This document shows positions 39,926 to 48,673 of a stretch of 64,000 nt of DNA, in pieces. The notes under the pieces are model-generated. The model did no database searches. It was not told where the DNA came from and saw only the letters and a program-made list of their open reading frames with translations. How positions within the stretch are numbered: position 1 is the stretch's first letter; each line of letters opens with the position of its first letter. Source of the stretch: Terrimesophilobacter sp963702165 (lineage in GTDB: Bacteria > Actinomycetota > Actinomycetes > Actinomycetales > Microbacteriaceae); contig OY969722.1 of the NCBI GenBank assembly GCA_963702165.1, positions 62,001 to 126,000 of the forward strand. Direction: 5' to 3'. The position numbers and the translations under genes are program-made.

Positions 39926-42826
39926 TTGAGCGTTTCCGATTTTTTCGACGGCAAGGAACCGATTCGCCCCGACGTCACGGAGGCCCAGGCGGCGGAGCTT
40001 GCCGAGCAACTGTTCGGCATCGTCGGCGACGCGAGCGAGATCGGCAGCAATCAGGACCGTAACTTCCGCATCGACGCGACAACCGAGCTGTCGGCAATGA
40101 GCTACCTGCTCAAGGTCGACAACCACGCGTTCGCCGCCCACGAACTCGAGGCGCAGAACGTCGCGATGGCGATCCTTGCCGGGCGCGGGCTGCGCGTGCC
40201 GATCCCGCTCCCGGGTCTCGACGGGAGCACTGTCCAGACTTGGGCATCCGGCGACAAGACACATGCCGTGCGCCTGATGAGCTTCCTGGAAGGCAAGTCG
40301 CTGGTCGACCTCGGCGACTTCGAGCCGGAGACTGTCGCGGCGCTCGGCCGCCTATCCGGCGAGGTCGCCCACGCGCTGACGAACTTCGACGCACCAGGAC
40401 TGGACCGCAGACTCCAGTGGGATCTCCGCAACGCTCAGCAGGTCGTCGAGCAGCTCGCGCCGTCCGTCGCCGACGAGAGCAAGCGCGAGCGCGTGTTGCG
40501 TGCCGCCGCGGAGGCATCCGCCCGCCTGTCCCGAGTTCGGGATGCCCTGCGTGTTCAGCCCATCCACGGTGACATCACCGACGACAACGCGCTGGCCTCG
40601 ACCAAACCGGACCTTCCCGACAGCGTCGTCGACTTCGGCGACCTCGCCCACGGATGGCTCGTGGCCGAGCTTGCAGTGACCGTCGCGTCGATCCTGCATC
40701 ACGTCCCGGATGACCCGCTCGCCGCCATCGCCGCGATCAAGGCGTTCGACGAGCAGATCGCACTCACCGACGAGGAGCTCACGGCGCTCTGGCCACTCGT
40801 TGTGCTCCGCGGCGCAGTGCTCGTGGCCAGCGGGCACTACCAGCTGGCAGTCGAAGGCGACAACGATTATGCCGCCGACCGCACCGAGCACGAGTGGCAG
40901 ATGTTCGAGCTGGCAGAGGGCGTTGACTACGAGGAGGCCGAGGGGGCTATCCGCGTCGCGCTCGGCAGGCCGAAGCGGGCGCCGCTGACCGACGCGATCG
41001 CCCGCGGTGACGTCACGCTGCTCGACTTCTCGGTGACCAGCCCGGCACTCGACGAGGGTTTCTGGCTGCATCCGGACGCCGAGTGGGACATCGCGATCGA
41101 AGCGCTCAAGCGGTCGCCGGTCGCCGCAGCGCCGTATGGCGAATACCGCCTCACCAGGGCGGTGCCGGGCAGTCGCGACGAGAGTGCGGTGCTCGCCACC
41201 GGATGGGAGCTGTTCCTGGCGGAGGGCGAGAGTCTCCGATCACCGATCGACGCCGAGGTAGCGTTCGTCGACGGTGCTTCGGTCATCCTCGACGGCGACG
41301 GCTTTGCGATCTCGATCGATGGTGTTGACCCACTGGTGAGCGAGAGCGGGACGGTCGAAGCCGGGGACGCGATTGCTCGGGTGGCAGCCGGGCGCGACGG
41401 TTACGGCCGCGTCGTGGTGCAGCGTTTGACTGCGCCGGATGCCATGGTGCCCCTCTTCGTGACCCCGTCGGAAGCGCAGGAGCTGACTGCGCAGGATCCG
41501 GCAACGCTCATCGGGCTCGCTCCGGTCGTCCCGAGGTTCGACGCTGACGCCGAGCAGCTCCGCCGGGCTCGCATCTTCGCCAGCGCGCAGGAGCGGTACT
41601 ACCTCAAGCCGCCACAGATCGAGCGCGGCTGGAAGGAGTTTCTGATCGGGGGCGACGGCCGGGTCTATCTCGACATGGTCAACAACGTCACGAGCATCGG
41701 GCACGCCCACCCGCGCCAGGTGAAGGCGATCGCACGCCAGTTGGCGCTGCTCAACACGAACTCCCGCTTCCTCTATCGCGCGCTCGCCGATCTGAGCGAG
41801 CGCTTGGTCGAACTGGCGCCGGACCCGTCGCTCGACACTGTGCTGCTGGTCAACAGCGGCACCGAGGCGGTCGACCTCGCCTTGCGACTCGCGCAGGTGC
41901 ATACCGGCCGTCGGCACGTTGTCGCGCTGCGCGAGGGCTACCACGGATGGTCCATGGGGGCGGATGCGATCACCACCTCCGCCTCCGATAACCCGTCCGC
42001 GCTATCGAACCGCCCCGACTGGGTGGAGCTCGCCGACGCCCCCAACCCGTACCGTGGGCTCTACCGCGGCGCCGACAGTGCACCGCAATATCTGGCCGAC
42101 CTTGTCAGCGTGCTGGAGCGGATGGCGACGGATGACCGGCATCCGGCCGCCTTCATCAGCGAGCCGGTACTCGGCAACGCCGGGGGAGTGGTTCCGCCCG
42201 ACGGATACCTCGCCGGCGCCTACGACCTCGTGCGGGAGCACGGCGGACTGTGCATCGCCGATGAGGTGCAGGTGGGCTACGGCCGGCTCGGTCGCCACTT
42301 CTGGGGCGTGCAGCAGCAGGGCGTTGTGCCGGACATCATCACGGTCGCCAAGGCGATGGGCAACGGCTACCCGCTCGGGGCCGTCATCACCCGGCGGGAG
42401 ATCGCCGAATCGCTCTCGCGCGAAGGCAACTTCTTCTCCTCCGCCGGCGGAAGCCCCGTCAGTTCTGTGGCAGGACTCGCGGTGCTTGATGTCATCCGCG
42501 ACGAGAGGCTGCAGGAGAACGCCGCACGGATCGGCGATCACCTGGTGGAGCGACTGACAGAGCTGGCCGAACGGCATCCGATCATCGGCGCGGTGCACGG
42601 CATGGGGCTCTACCTGGGCATCGAACTGGTGCGAGACCGCGAGACGCTCGAGCCGGCTGTCGACGAGACCGCCGCGCTGTGCGAGCGGCTGCTGCAACTC
42701 GGCGTGATCATGCAGCCGACATCGGAGCGGCAGAACGTGCTGAAGGTCAAGCCGCCGCTGTGCCTGTCGCTCGAGAGCGCCGACTTCTTCATTGACGCCC
42801 TCGACGTCGCGCTCGGATCGGAGTAA
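39926..42826 (+). CDS. Trimodular APH-type kinase / M23-like barrel / class III aminotransferase
   Basis: A 966-residue fusion. Residues about 1-330 form an aminoglycoside phosphotransferase-like kinase (catalytic IHGDITDDNAL, then VVDFGDLAHGW). About 390-520 resemble the lysostaphin/M23 barrel seen in this architecture, but no HxxxD or HxH zinc motif is present, so peptidase activity is unlikely. About 535-966 form a class III PLP enzyme with the Schiff-base Lys (K809) in TVAKAMGNGYPLGAV and GTEAVDLALRLAQV, ending ...SLESADFFIDAL. The aminotransferase module is close to the ethanolamine-phosphate/phosphohydroxylysine phospho-lyase group, so a kinase-then-lyase reaction on an amino alcohol is a good hypothesis. 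It starts at TTG 39926 after AGGGAG. Confidence 0.85.
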   Translation: MSVSDFFDGKEPIRPDVTEAQAAELAEQLFGIVGDASEIGSNQDRNFRIDATTELSAMSYLLKVDNHAFAAHELEAQNVAMAILAGRGLRVPIPLPGLDGSTVQTWASGDKTHAVRLMSFLEGKSLVDLGDFEPETVAALGRLSGEVAHALTNFDAPGLDRRLQWDLRNAQQVVEQLAPSVADESKRERVLRAAAEASARLSRVRDALRVQPIHGDITDDNALASTKPDLPDSVVDFGDLAHGWLVAELAVTVASILHHVPDDPLAAIAAIKAFDEQIALTDEELTALWPLVVLRGAVLVASGHYQLAVEGDNDYAADRTEHEWQMFELAEGVDYEEAEGAIRVALGRPKRAPLTDAIARGDVTLLDFSVTSPALDEGFWLHPDAEWDIAIEALKRSPVAAAPYGEYRLTRAVPGSRDESAVLATGWELFLAEGESLRSPIDAEVAFVDGASVILDGDGFAISIDGVDPLVSESGTVEAGDAIARVAAGRDGYGRVVVQRLTAPDAMVPLFVTPSEAQELTAQDPATLIGLAPVVPRFDADAEQLRRARIFASAQERYYLKPPQIERGWKEFLIGGDGRVYLDMVNNVTSIGHAHPRQVKAIARQLALLNTNSRFLYRALADLSERLVELAPDPSLDTVLLVNSGTEAVDLALRLAQVHTGRRHVVALREGYHGWSMGADAITTSASDNPSALSNRPDWVELADAPNPYRGLYRGADSAPQYLADLVSVLERMATDDRHPAAFISEPVLGNAGGVVPPDGYLAGAYDLVREHGGLCIADEVQVGYGRLGRHFWGVQQQGVVPDIITVAKAMGNGYPLGAVITRREIAESLSREGNFFSSAGGSPVSSVAGLAVLDVIRDERLQENAARIGDHLVERLTELAERHPIIGAVHGMGLYLGIELVRDRETLEPAVDETAALCERLLQLGVIMQPTSERQNVLKVKPPLCLSLESADFFIDALDVALGSE

Positions 42827-42835
42827 GTCGGTCTT

Positions 42836-42895
42836 GGTGGTCGAGCCTGTCGAGACCCGGTTCACATTGCCGGTATGTCGGCAAGCTCGATCACC
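42836..42895. repeat. Imperfect inverted repeat, family 3 (full element)
   Basis: The left half GGTGGTCGAGCCTGTCGA (42836-42853) is paired with TCGGCAAGCTCGATCACC (42878-42895) with three mismatches. The left half is also found as single copies at 45150-45171 and 46827-46848. It lies in the 167-base gap before the YciI gene. Confidence 0.75.
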
Positions 42896-42993
42896 GACGG
42901 GTGATTTTTTGGTGCCCTGTCGATTCCGTGCTCGCCCGTTCGACGCAATAGTAGGAGGACGCAACCGACGCCCTCGTAATGAAGGAGAACACC

Positions 42994-43428
42994 ATGAAGT
43001 ACATGCTGATCATGCGCGCGACTGACGAGGCCAAGGCGGCCTTCGAAGAGATGGACTTCGAAGAGGTCATCAACGCAATGGGCGCGTACAACGAGTCGAT
43101 GATCAAGGCCGGCGTGCTGCTCGCAGGCGAGGGACTGTCCGACGCGAAGGAGGGATTCGTCGTCGACTTCACTGCCGAGAAGCCGATCGTGACCGACGGC
43201 CCCTACGGCGAGACCCACGAGCTGTTCAACGGCTTCTGGATCATCGAGGTCTCCAGCAAGGAAGAGGCGGCAGAGTGGGCTAGCCGCGCACCGCTCGGCC
43301 CTGGCAGCAAGCTCGAAGTGCGTCGAGTGACCGACGAGAGCGACTTCGCGGACTACGCCGACAACGAGTACATCCAGAAAGAGGTGGGCTGGCGCGAGCA
43401 GGAAGCTGCCAAGTCGCAGGGTCGCTGA
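42994..43428 (+). CDS. YciI/DGPF-domain protein
   Basis: A 144-residue YciI-like dimeric alpha-beta barrel: MKYMLIMRATDEAKAAFEEMDFEEV, LLAGEGLSDAKEGFVVDFTAEKPIVTDGPYGETHELFNGFWIIEV, with the conserved D-G-P-x-x-E motif (VTDGPYGETHE). ATG 42994 has AAGGAG 6 bases upstream. DGPF proteins are typically encoded beside an ECF42-type sigma factor, as here (the sigma gene starts 5 bases after the stop), and may act with it in regulation. Confidence 0.92.
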   Translation: MKYMLIMRATDEAKAAFEEMDFEEVINAMGAYNESMIKAGVLLAGEGLSDAKEGFVVDFTAEKPIVTDGPYGETHELFNGFWIIEVSSKEEAAEWASRAPLGPGSKLEVRRVTDESDFADYADNEYIQKEVGWREQEAAKSQGR

Positions 43429-43433
43429 GTCGC

Positions 43434-44664
43434 ATGACTGACATCCGGCGCACGGTCGACGCAGTCTGGCGCATCGAGGGCGCGCGCATCGTCGCGACCC
43501 TCGCGAAGATGACCGGGGATGTCGGTCTGGCCGAGGACCTCGCGCAGGAGGCCCTGGTCGACGCCCTCAAGCAATGGCCGGAGGCGGGCGTCCCGCAGAA
43601 CGCGGGCGCCTGGCTCACGGCCGTCGCCAAGCGCAAGGCCATCGATGGCTGGCGTCGTCGGGAGCGGCTCGATGACCGGTACCGCGCGATCGCCCACGAC
43701 CTCGACGAGGCCGGCGAGGACGAGTGGCAGCCGATCGACGACGACCTGCTCCGGCTGGTGTTCACGGCCTGCCACCCGGTGCTGTCGCGCGAGGCGCAGG
43801 TCGCGCTGACCCTGCGTGTGGTCGGCGGTCTCAGCAGCGAGGAGATCGCGCGGATGCTGCTGGTCCCGGTCGCGACTGTGCAGCAGCGGATCGTGCGGGC
43901 GAAGAAGACGCTGTCGGCCGCCCGGGTGCCGTTCGAGACGCCCGATCCGGGCCGAGTGGAGGGAACGCCTCAGCGCGGTGCTCGGAGTGATCTACCTGAT
44001 CTTCACGGAAGGGTACGCCGCGACATCCGGTGACCAGCTGGATCCGCCCCGAGCTTGCGCTCGAGGCCCTGCGGCTCGGTCGAGTGCTGGCGGGGCTGCT
44101 GCCGCGGGAGTCCGAGGTGCACGGGCTGGTCGCACTGATGGAGTTCCAGTCGTCGCGGTTCGCCGCCCGACTGGACCGCGACCGGCGCCCCGATTCTGCT
44201 CGCCGACCAGGACCGCTCGCGCTGGGATCACGCGCAGATCGAACGCGGCAGGGCAGCGCTCGCGCGCGCGGATGCGCTGGGTCGCGGGCGCGGCAGCTAC
44301 GGACTGCAGGCCGGCATCGCCGAGTGTCACGCGATCGCGCCCAGCGTCGACGAGACCGACTGGGATCGCATCGTGGTGCTCTATGAGGCGCTCGGCGCGC
44401 TTAGCCCAAGCCCGGTGGTGGAGCTCAACCGCGCGGTCGCGGTGTCGATGGCCGATCGGGCCGGCGAGCGGGCTGGCCATCGTCGACCGGCTGGACTCGC
44501 AAGGGACGTTGCGCGGCTCGCACCTGCTGCCCAGTGTGCGCGGAGAACTGCTCGCTCGGCTCGGCCGAACTGAGGAGGCGCGGTCGGAGTTGGTCACCGC
44601 GGCGAATCTCGCCACCAACGAGCGGGAGAGCGCGGTGTTGCGCGCGAAGGCAGCGGCGCTGTGA
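43434..44664 (+). pseudogene. ECF42-type RNA polymerase sigma factor, four frameshifts
   Basis: Frames continue one another across four single-base insertions. MTDIRRTVDAVWRIEGARIVATL...EIARMLLVPVATVQQRIVRAKKTLS (sigma region 2 and 4, frame 1) continues as RLSAVLGVIYLIFTEGYAA, then WIRPELALEALRLGRVLAGLLPRESEVHGLVAL, then APILLADQDRSRWDHAQIERG...SPSPVVELNRAVAVSMAD, and finally GLAIVDRLDSQGTLRGSHLLPSVRGELLARLGRTEEARSEL. Extra bases are in GGG 43961-43963, CC 44034-44035, CC 44182-44183 and near C44457. The long C-terminal TPR-like extension and DGPF neighbour define the ECF42 type. Four hits in 500 bases favour real decay or a locally poor assembly. Confidence 0.9.
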
Positions 44665-44683
44665 GACCCCCGCGCCGCCTGCC

Positions 44684-45124
44684 TCAGTCGTTGAGCGGTT
44701 CGAGCACGAACACCGGGATGAGCCGCTCGGTCTTCTTCTGGTAGTTGGCGTAGGGCGGGTACGCCTCGACCGCGCGCGCCCACCAGGCGTCGCGCTCCGC
44801 ACCGGATGCTTCACGCACCGAGTAGTCGCGCTTGATTGGGCCGTCCTGCAGTTCGACGTGCGGGTTGGCGCGGAGGTTGAACACCCACGCCGGATGCTTG
44901 GGAGAACCGCCGCGAGACCCGATCACCGCGTAGTCGCCGTCATGCTCGACGCGCATGAGGGCGGTCTTGCGCAGCTTGCCGGATGTCGCTCCGATCGAGG
45001 TGAGGATGATGACCGGCCGCCCGTTGAGCATCGTGCCCTTGGTGCCGCTCGACGACTCGTAGAGTTCGGCTTGATCCCGCGCCCACTTGGACGTGCTCGG
45101 TCCGTATTCCCCCTGAAGTGGCAT
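44684..45124 (-). CDS. F420-dependent (DDN-type) nitroreductase-family protein
   Basis: A 146-residue split beta-barrel flavin/deazaflavin oxidoreductase of the DDN/AOR family: KGTMLNGRPVIILTSIGATSGKLRKTALMRVEHDGDYAVIGSRGGSPKHPAWVFNLRANPHVELQDG. The SGKLRKTAL and PKHPAWVFNLRANP segments are diagnostic. Members transfer hydride from F420H2 to quinones, nitro compounds or fatty acids in actinobacteria, implying that the host makes F420. The gene is convergent with the sigma gene (20 bases apart). Confidence 0.93.
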   Translation of the reverse strand: MPLQGEYGPSTSKWARDQAELYESSSGTKGTMLNGRPVIILTSIGATSGKLRKTALMRVEHDGDYAVIGSRGGSPKHPAWVFNLRANPHVELQDGPIKRDYSVREASGAERDAWWARAVEAYPPYANYQKKTERLIPVFVLEPLND

Positions 45125-45149
45125 GGGGCGATTCTGTCACAGCACTTCC

Positions 45150-45171
45150 GGTGGTCGCGCTTGTCGAGACC
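45150..45171 (+). repeat. Family 3 repeat, single copy, upstream of the DUF222-HNH gene
   Basis: GGTGGTCGCGCTTGTCGA followed by GACC. It is similar to the half-element at 42836 and to the inverted copy at 46827-46848, so the DUF222-HNH gene is bracketed by inverted copies. Confidence 0.65.
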
Positions 45172-45348
45172 ATGCCGCGCGAGATCTCGGCGGGTCGAGT
45201 CGCCGGATTGTGGCCGGCACTTCTCCTCCACAGGCGGGCTGAAAGTAGTTTCTAACAGATTCTCAAATCTGCTTGTGGAGCTGTATTCGAGGCTGGGACA
45301 ATGGATGCATGACCATCTTCCGCAGCTACGTTCAGCACCTCGCTCGAG

Positions 45349-46797
45349 GTGCTGCTGGCTGCTGCCGCCCGGATCGGCGCCGACGCGCCGGGCGCCCGGG
45401 CGCTTGGGGATAAGCAGTTGTTGCGCGCGCAACGGTCGCTGGCGGAGGCCAAGCGCAGTCTTGATGCTTGCGCGTCGGTGCTGGCCGGTGAGGTGGTGCG
45501 CCGCTCCACGGTGGAGGCCGGGTTCGGCGGCCTGGCCCGGAAGGAGGGGTTCCGCACCCCGGAGGCGCTGATCCGTGGCGTGACCGGGTCCACCGCCCGG
45601 GAGGCGACCACCCTGATCCGGGTGGGCAGCATGCTGAACGACGCGGAGCTGCTGCAGAATGCCGAGACCGCCGGGATCGATGACCCGGCGGGGCTCGCCG
45701 CGATGATGACCGAACCGTGGCTGGCCGAAGTCGGCAAGGCGGTCGCGACCGGGGCGCTGTCGGTGGCCGGGGCCGAGGCAATCCGCACCGGGCTCGGCAA
45801 ACCCGGCCCCGGCGTCACGACTGAAGACTTGACCGCCGCCGCGACCCGGCTGGTGGCCACCGCCGCCGAGTCCGCGTGCTCGCCCGGTACCGCGCTGGAT
45901 GCCGAGGGCATGCTGCGCCTGGCCCGAGCCGCCCGGGACGACCTGGATGCCGCGGGGATCGTGGAGCGGGAGCGGCAGCGTAGGGCGTTGCGGTCGTTCC
46001 GGCGGTGGAAGCGTGATGACGGGATGACCCGCTACACCTGGGACCTCGACCCCGAGGGTGCCGCGCTGATCGATGACGTCTACGACAAACTCACCTCACC
46101 CAGACGCGGCGGACCGAGGTTCACCAGCGGCCCCGAACAGGAACGCGCCGAACGAATCCTGGCCGATACCCGCAGCACCGAGCAGCTGGCCTCGGACGGG
46201 ATGCTGGAGCTGATCCAGCTGGCCCTGGACACCGACCCGCAGACCGTGGTCGGGGTGAACCGGCCCGCGGTGCGGGTACTGGTGGCCGCCAAGGACCTGG
46301 AAGAGCGCACCGGTCGGGGCTGGATCGAGGGGCAGCCCTATCCGGTGTCGATGGCCACCGTGGAGCGCAACGTGTGCCTGAACGGGATCGAGCTGATCGT
46401 CTTCGACGACCGCCCCATCCCCGTCTACCTGGGTCGGGAGCAGCGCTTCTTCAACCGGGCCCAACGCCGGCTGCTGGCCGCCCGCGACGGCGGCTGCGCC
46501 TGGCCCGGCTGCGAACGCACCCCGGAATGGGCAGAGGCCCACCACATCCGCTGGTGGGAACGCGACGGCGGGAAAACCGACATCGACAACGGCATCCTGC
46601 TTTGCCGCCACCACCACCTGCTGCTGCACGACGAGGGCTGGGAGATCGAAATCCGCCACCACGACCCCAGCGGCATCCAGTTCTGGCTGATCCCACCCCG
46701 CGAGATCGACCCCACCCAGACACCCAGGCCGATGCCATCGAAGTCACCGGCGCTGCAAGACGCCCTCACCGCCGCAGAGCGACATTGGGCTTCCTGA
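45349..46797 (+). CDS. DUF222/HNH endonuclease-domain protein
   Basis: A 482-residue protein of the actinobacterial DUF222-HNH (13E12-type) family. A helical DUF222 region (about residues 1-330) is followed by an HNH nuclease-like motif, RDGGCAWPGCERTPEWAEAHHIRWWERDGGKTDIDNGILLCRHHHLLLHDEGWEI, with the Cys and His zinc/metal ligands intact. It is flanked by inverted family 3 repeat copies. GTG 45349 is the first in-frame start. An ATG at 45309 would give a better N-terminus (MTI-SAATFSTSLEVL) if one T near 45318-45319 is an extra base. The role of the family is unknown; multiple copies per genome are usual. Confidence 0.87.
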   Translation: MLLAAAARIGADAPGARALGDKQLLRAQRSLAEAKRSLDACASVLAGEVVRRSTVEAGFGGLARKEGFRTPEALIRGVTGSTAREATTLIRVGSMLNDAELLQNAETAGIDDPAGLAAMMTEPWLAEVGKAVATGALSVAGAEAIRTGLGKPGPGVTTEDLTAAATRLVATAAESACSPGTALDAEGMLRLARAARDDLDAAGIVERERQRRALRSFRRWKRDDGMTRYTWDLDPEGAALIDDVYDKLTSPRRGGPRFTSGPEQERAERILADTRSTEQLASDGMLELIQLALDTDPQTVVGVNRPAVRVLVAAKDLEERTGRGWIEGQPYPVSMATVERNVCLNGIELIVFDDRPIPVYLGREQRFFNRAQRRLLAARDGGCAWPGCERTPEWAEAHHIRWWERDGGKTDIDNGILLCRHHHLLLHDEGWEIEIRHHDPSGIQFWLIPPREIDPTQTPRPMPSKSPALQDALTAAERHWAS

Positions 46798-46826
46798 AGC
46801 ACCGGGAGAGAACTCTGCCCATCGAC

Positions 46827-46848
46827 GGTCTCGATAGGCTCGATCACC
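46827..46848 (-). repeat. Family 3 repeat, inverted copy, downstream of the DUF222-HNH gene
   Basis: On the minus strand GGTGATCGAGCCTATCGA then GACC. It lies in the 59-base gap between the convergent HNH and phosphotransferase genes. Confidence 0.65.
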
Positions 46849-46856
46849 GAAATCGT

Positions 46857-47732
46857 CTATGCGTCGATCAGCACCTGCTCTAGCCCGTGCTCGCCGATCG
46901 CCCGCATCGCAGAACCCGGCTCCGAGTGCACCAGAAAGGCTGTCGTCAGTGCCAGCGCCCAGCCGTGCGCGCGCAGCCAGGTGTCGTTGTCGGCATCCAC
47001 GACCAGATCTCTGAACGCGGTGCGCACGTCCGGATCGAACGCCAGCCATGCCACCGCGAGGTCACTCGCCGGGTCACCGGCGGTCAGGTCGCCGAAGTCG
47101 ATTACCGCGCTTAATCCTCCGGATGCGTTCACCAGCAGGTTCCCCGGATGCAGATCGCCGTGCAACCACACCGGCGGACCCGGCCACGAGGGTGTCTGCA
47201 CAAGCCGCTCCCACAAGCGGCGCAACCGGTCCGCCTCCGGCAGGGCAGCGGTCTGCAGCCGTTCCATGAACACCGCCTCGCGCGCCCGCAACGGCACCCC
47301 GCGCACCGGGTTGTGCGGCGCATCCGGTGGCGCCTGCTCGTGAAGTTCGTGCACGAACGCGGCGAGATCGACGGCGAGCCGGCCGCGATCCTCAACCGGA
47401 AGGCCGGTCGCGGCGTCACCGTCGAACCAGGGAAGGATGCTCCACGGCCAGGGATACGCCGGTGTCGGCACGCCGATCCGCACCGGCACCGGGATCGGAA
47501 CGCTCACCTGCCTGGCCAACTCGGGCAGCCAGCGCTGCTCATTGAGCGTCAGCTGCGCCACGACCTCGCGCCGCGGCAGGCGTACGCCCAAGTCGTCGCC
47601 GAGGCGGTAGATGGCGTTGTCCCAGCCGTTCGCAATCAGCCGGACCGGACCCGCGACATCCGGATGCTGCGTCTCGACCAGGCGGGCAACCAGCGCGTCG
47701 TCGACGTGGATGTCGGCGGCCGGTGTGCTCAC
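46857..47732 (-). CDS. Aminoglycoside/macrolide phosphotransferase-family kinase
   Basis: A 291-residue APH-fold kinase. It has N-terminal nucleotide-binding strands (LIANGWDNAIYRLGDDLGVRLPRR), catalytic VWLHGDLHPGNLLV (about residues 182-195) and metal-binding AVIDFGDLTAGDPASDLA (about 201-218). Many actinobacterial members are not resistance enzymes, so substrate is open. GTG 47732 overlaps the stop of the upstream membrane protein (GTGA); the frame is open further upstream but inside that gene. Confidence 0.9.
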   Translation of the reverse strand: MSTPAADIHVDDALVARLVETQHPDVAGPVRLIANGWDNAIYRLGDDLGVRLPRREVVAQLTLNEQRWLPELARQVSVPIPVPVRIGVPTPAYPWPWSILPWFDGDAATGLPVEDRGRLAVDLAAFVHELHEQAPPDAPHNPVRGVPLRAREAVFMERLQTAALPEADRLRRLWERLVQTPSWPGPPVWLHGDLHPGNLLVNASGGLSAVIDFGDLTAGDPASDLAVAWLAFDPDVRTAFRDLVVDADNDTWLRAHGWALALTTAFLVHSEPGSAMRAIGEHGLEQVLIDA

Positions 47733-48202
47733 CGGCGGATGTCCGCGGGCGGCGTGCGCTGAGCCGCGGGCAGGAGGCTGCGCGCGGCGAGCACCACAAA
47801 TGCGACCAGCAGGCCCAGGATCGCGACATCGCACGCGATGTAGAGGTAATGCAGGATCGAGCCGCTGTCCGCGGTGCCGGCGAGCACGGCATCCGTTCGC
47901 GCATTGAGCATCGGCCGCACCACCAGCACCTCGAGCACCACGACGGCCCAGAGCGCGATAAGCACGCCGAACTCGCCCCGAGAGACGCGCGGCCGCATGC
48001 AGGCCACCGTCAGCACGACCATCAGCACCACCGTCGAGATGTTCAGTGCGGTAAAGACCAGCCGGCCGATGCCCAGGCCCAGTTCGACGGTGATGCCGGG
48101 GGCGAGGAACTTCAGCGGCGCCTCAATGAAGGAGATCGCGGTGATCATCCCGAACAGGAGTGCGGGGATGGTCAGCCGCAGTACAGGTGAGATGCGCTCC
48201 AC
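47729..48202 (-). CDS. Four-TM membrane protein (DUF4149-like)
   Basis: A 157-residue protein with four TM helices: RLTIPALLFGMITAISFIEAPLKF, LVFTALNISTVVLMVVLTVACM, FGVLIALWAVVVLEVLVVRPML and LYIACDVAILGLLVAFVVLAARSLL, with a conserved-looking ITAISFIEAPLKFL turn. GTG 48202 is chosen because it stands 2 bases after the stop of the PPOX gene. Co-transcription of PPOX protein, membrane protein and kinase is likely. Function is unknown. Confidence 0.75.
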   Translation of the reverse strand: MERISPVLRLTIPALLFGMITAISFIEAPLKFLAPGITVELGLGIGRLVFTALNISTVVLMVVLTVACMRPRVSRGEFGVLIALWAVVVLEVLVVRPMLNARTDAVLAGTADSGSILHYLYIACDVAILGLLVAFVVLAARSLLPAAQRTPPADIRR

Positions 48203-48204
48203 GG

Positions 48205-48633
48205 TCAGACGTAGTCGGATTCGGGCTCTGGGCCGAAGGTGACGCGGCGGCCGGTGACCTCGTTGACGTCGATGCGTACGAAGTTGCGCTTGACGGTCGG
48301 GATCCACGGCTGGAGAGGGGCCTTCTCCGCCTCGGTGATGTCGGCGGCAGTCTCGAGTGCGCGAGCGCGTCCCTTGACCACGACGCTCCAGCCGTCTGCG
48401 CCGGCGTGGTCGTCGATTTCGAACGCGACGTCGTGGTTCACGGTGATGCCGAACAGCTTGGTGCCCTCCGCGGTGCGGAACAGGATCGAGCCGTCGGATG
48501 CGTGATAGTTCACGGGAAAGATGTCCGGGTGATCGCCGATGCTGACAGCAAGCCGTCCGAATTCATTCGCGACGAGCAGCGACCAGCATTCGTCTTCGCT
48601 CAGCTCGGCGACGAGCGCATTGGGGTCAGCCAT
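48205..48633 (-). CDS. Pyridoxamine 5'-phosphate oxidase-family (PPOX) protein
   Basis: A 142-residue split beta-barrel flavin-binding protein: ECWSLLVANEFGRLAVSIGDHPDIFPVNYHASDGSILFRTAEGTKLFGI, VAFEIDDHAGADGWSVVVKGRARAL. The FPVNYHxxDGSILFRT and GWSVVVKGRA motifs mark the actinobacterial pyridoxamine oxidase-like/F420-binding group rather than a true PdxH. It may use FMN or F420. It heads a three-gene minus-strand unit. Confidence 0.87.
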   Translation of the reverse strand: MADPNALVAELSEDECWSLLVANEFGRLAVSIGDHPDIFPVNYHASDGSILFRTAEGTKLFGITVNHDVAFEIDDHAGADGWSVVVKGRARALETAADITEAEKAPLQPWIPTVKRNFVRIDVNEVTGRRVTFGPEPESDYV

Positions 48634-48673
48634 GCGGACATGTTCTCATGCTCGACTGAAACCGACCAGAGTG

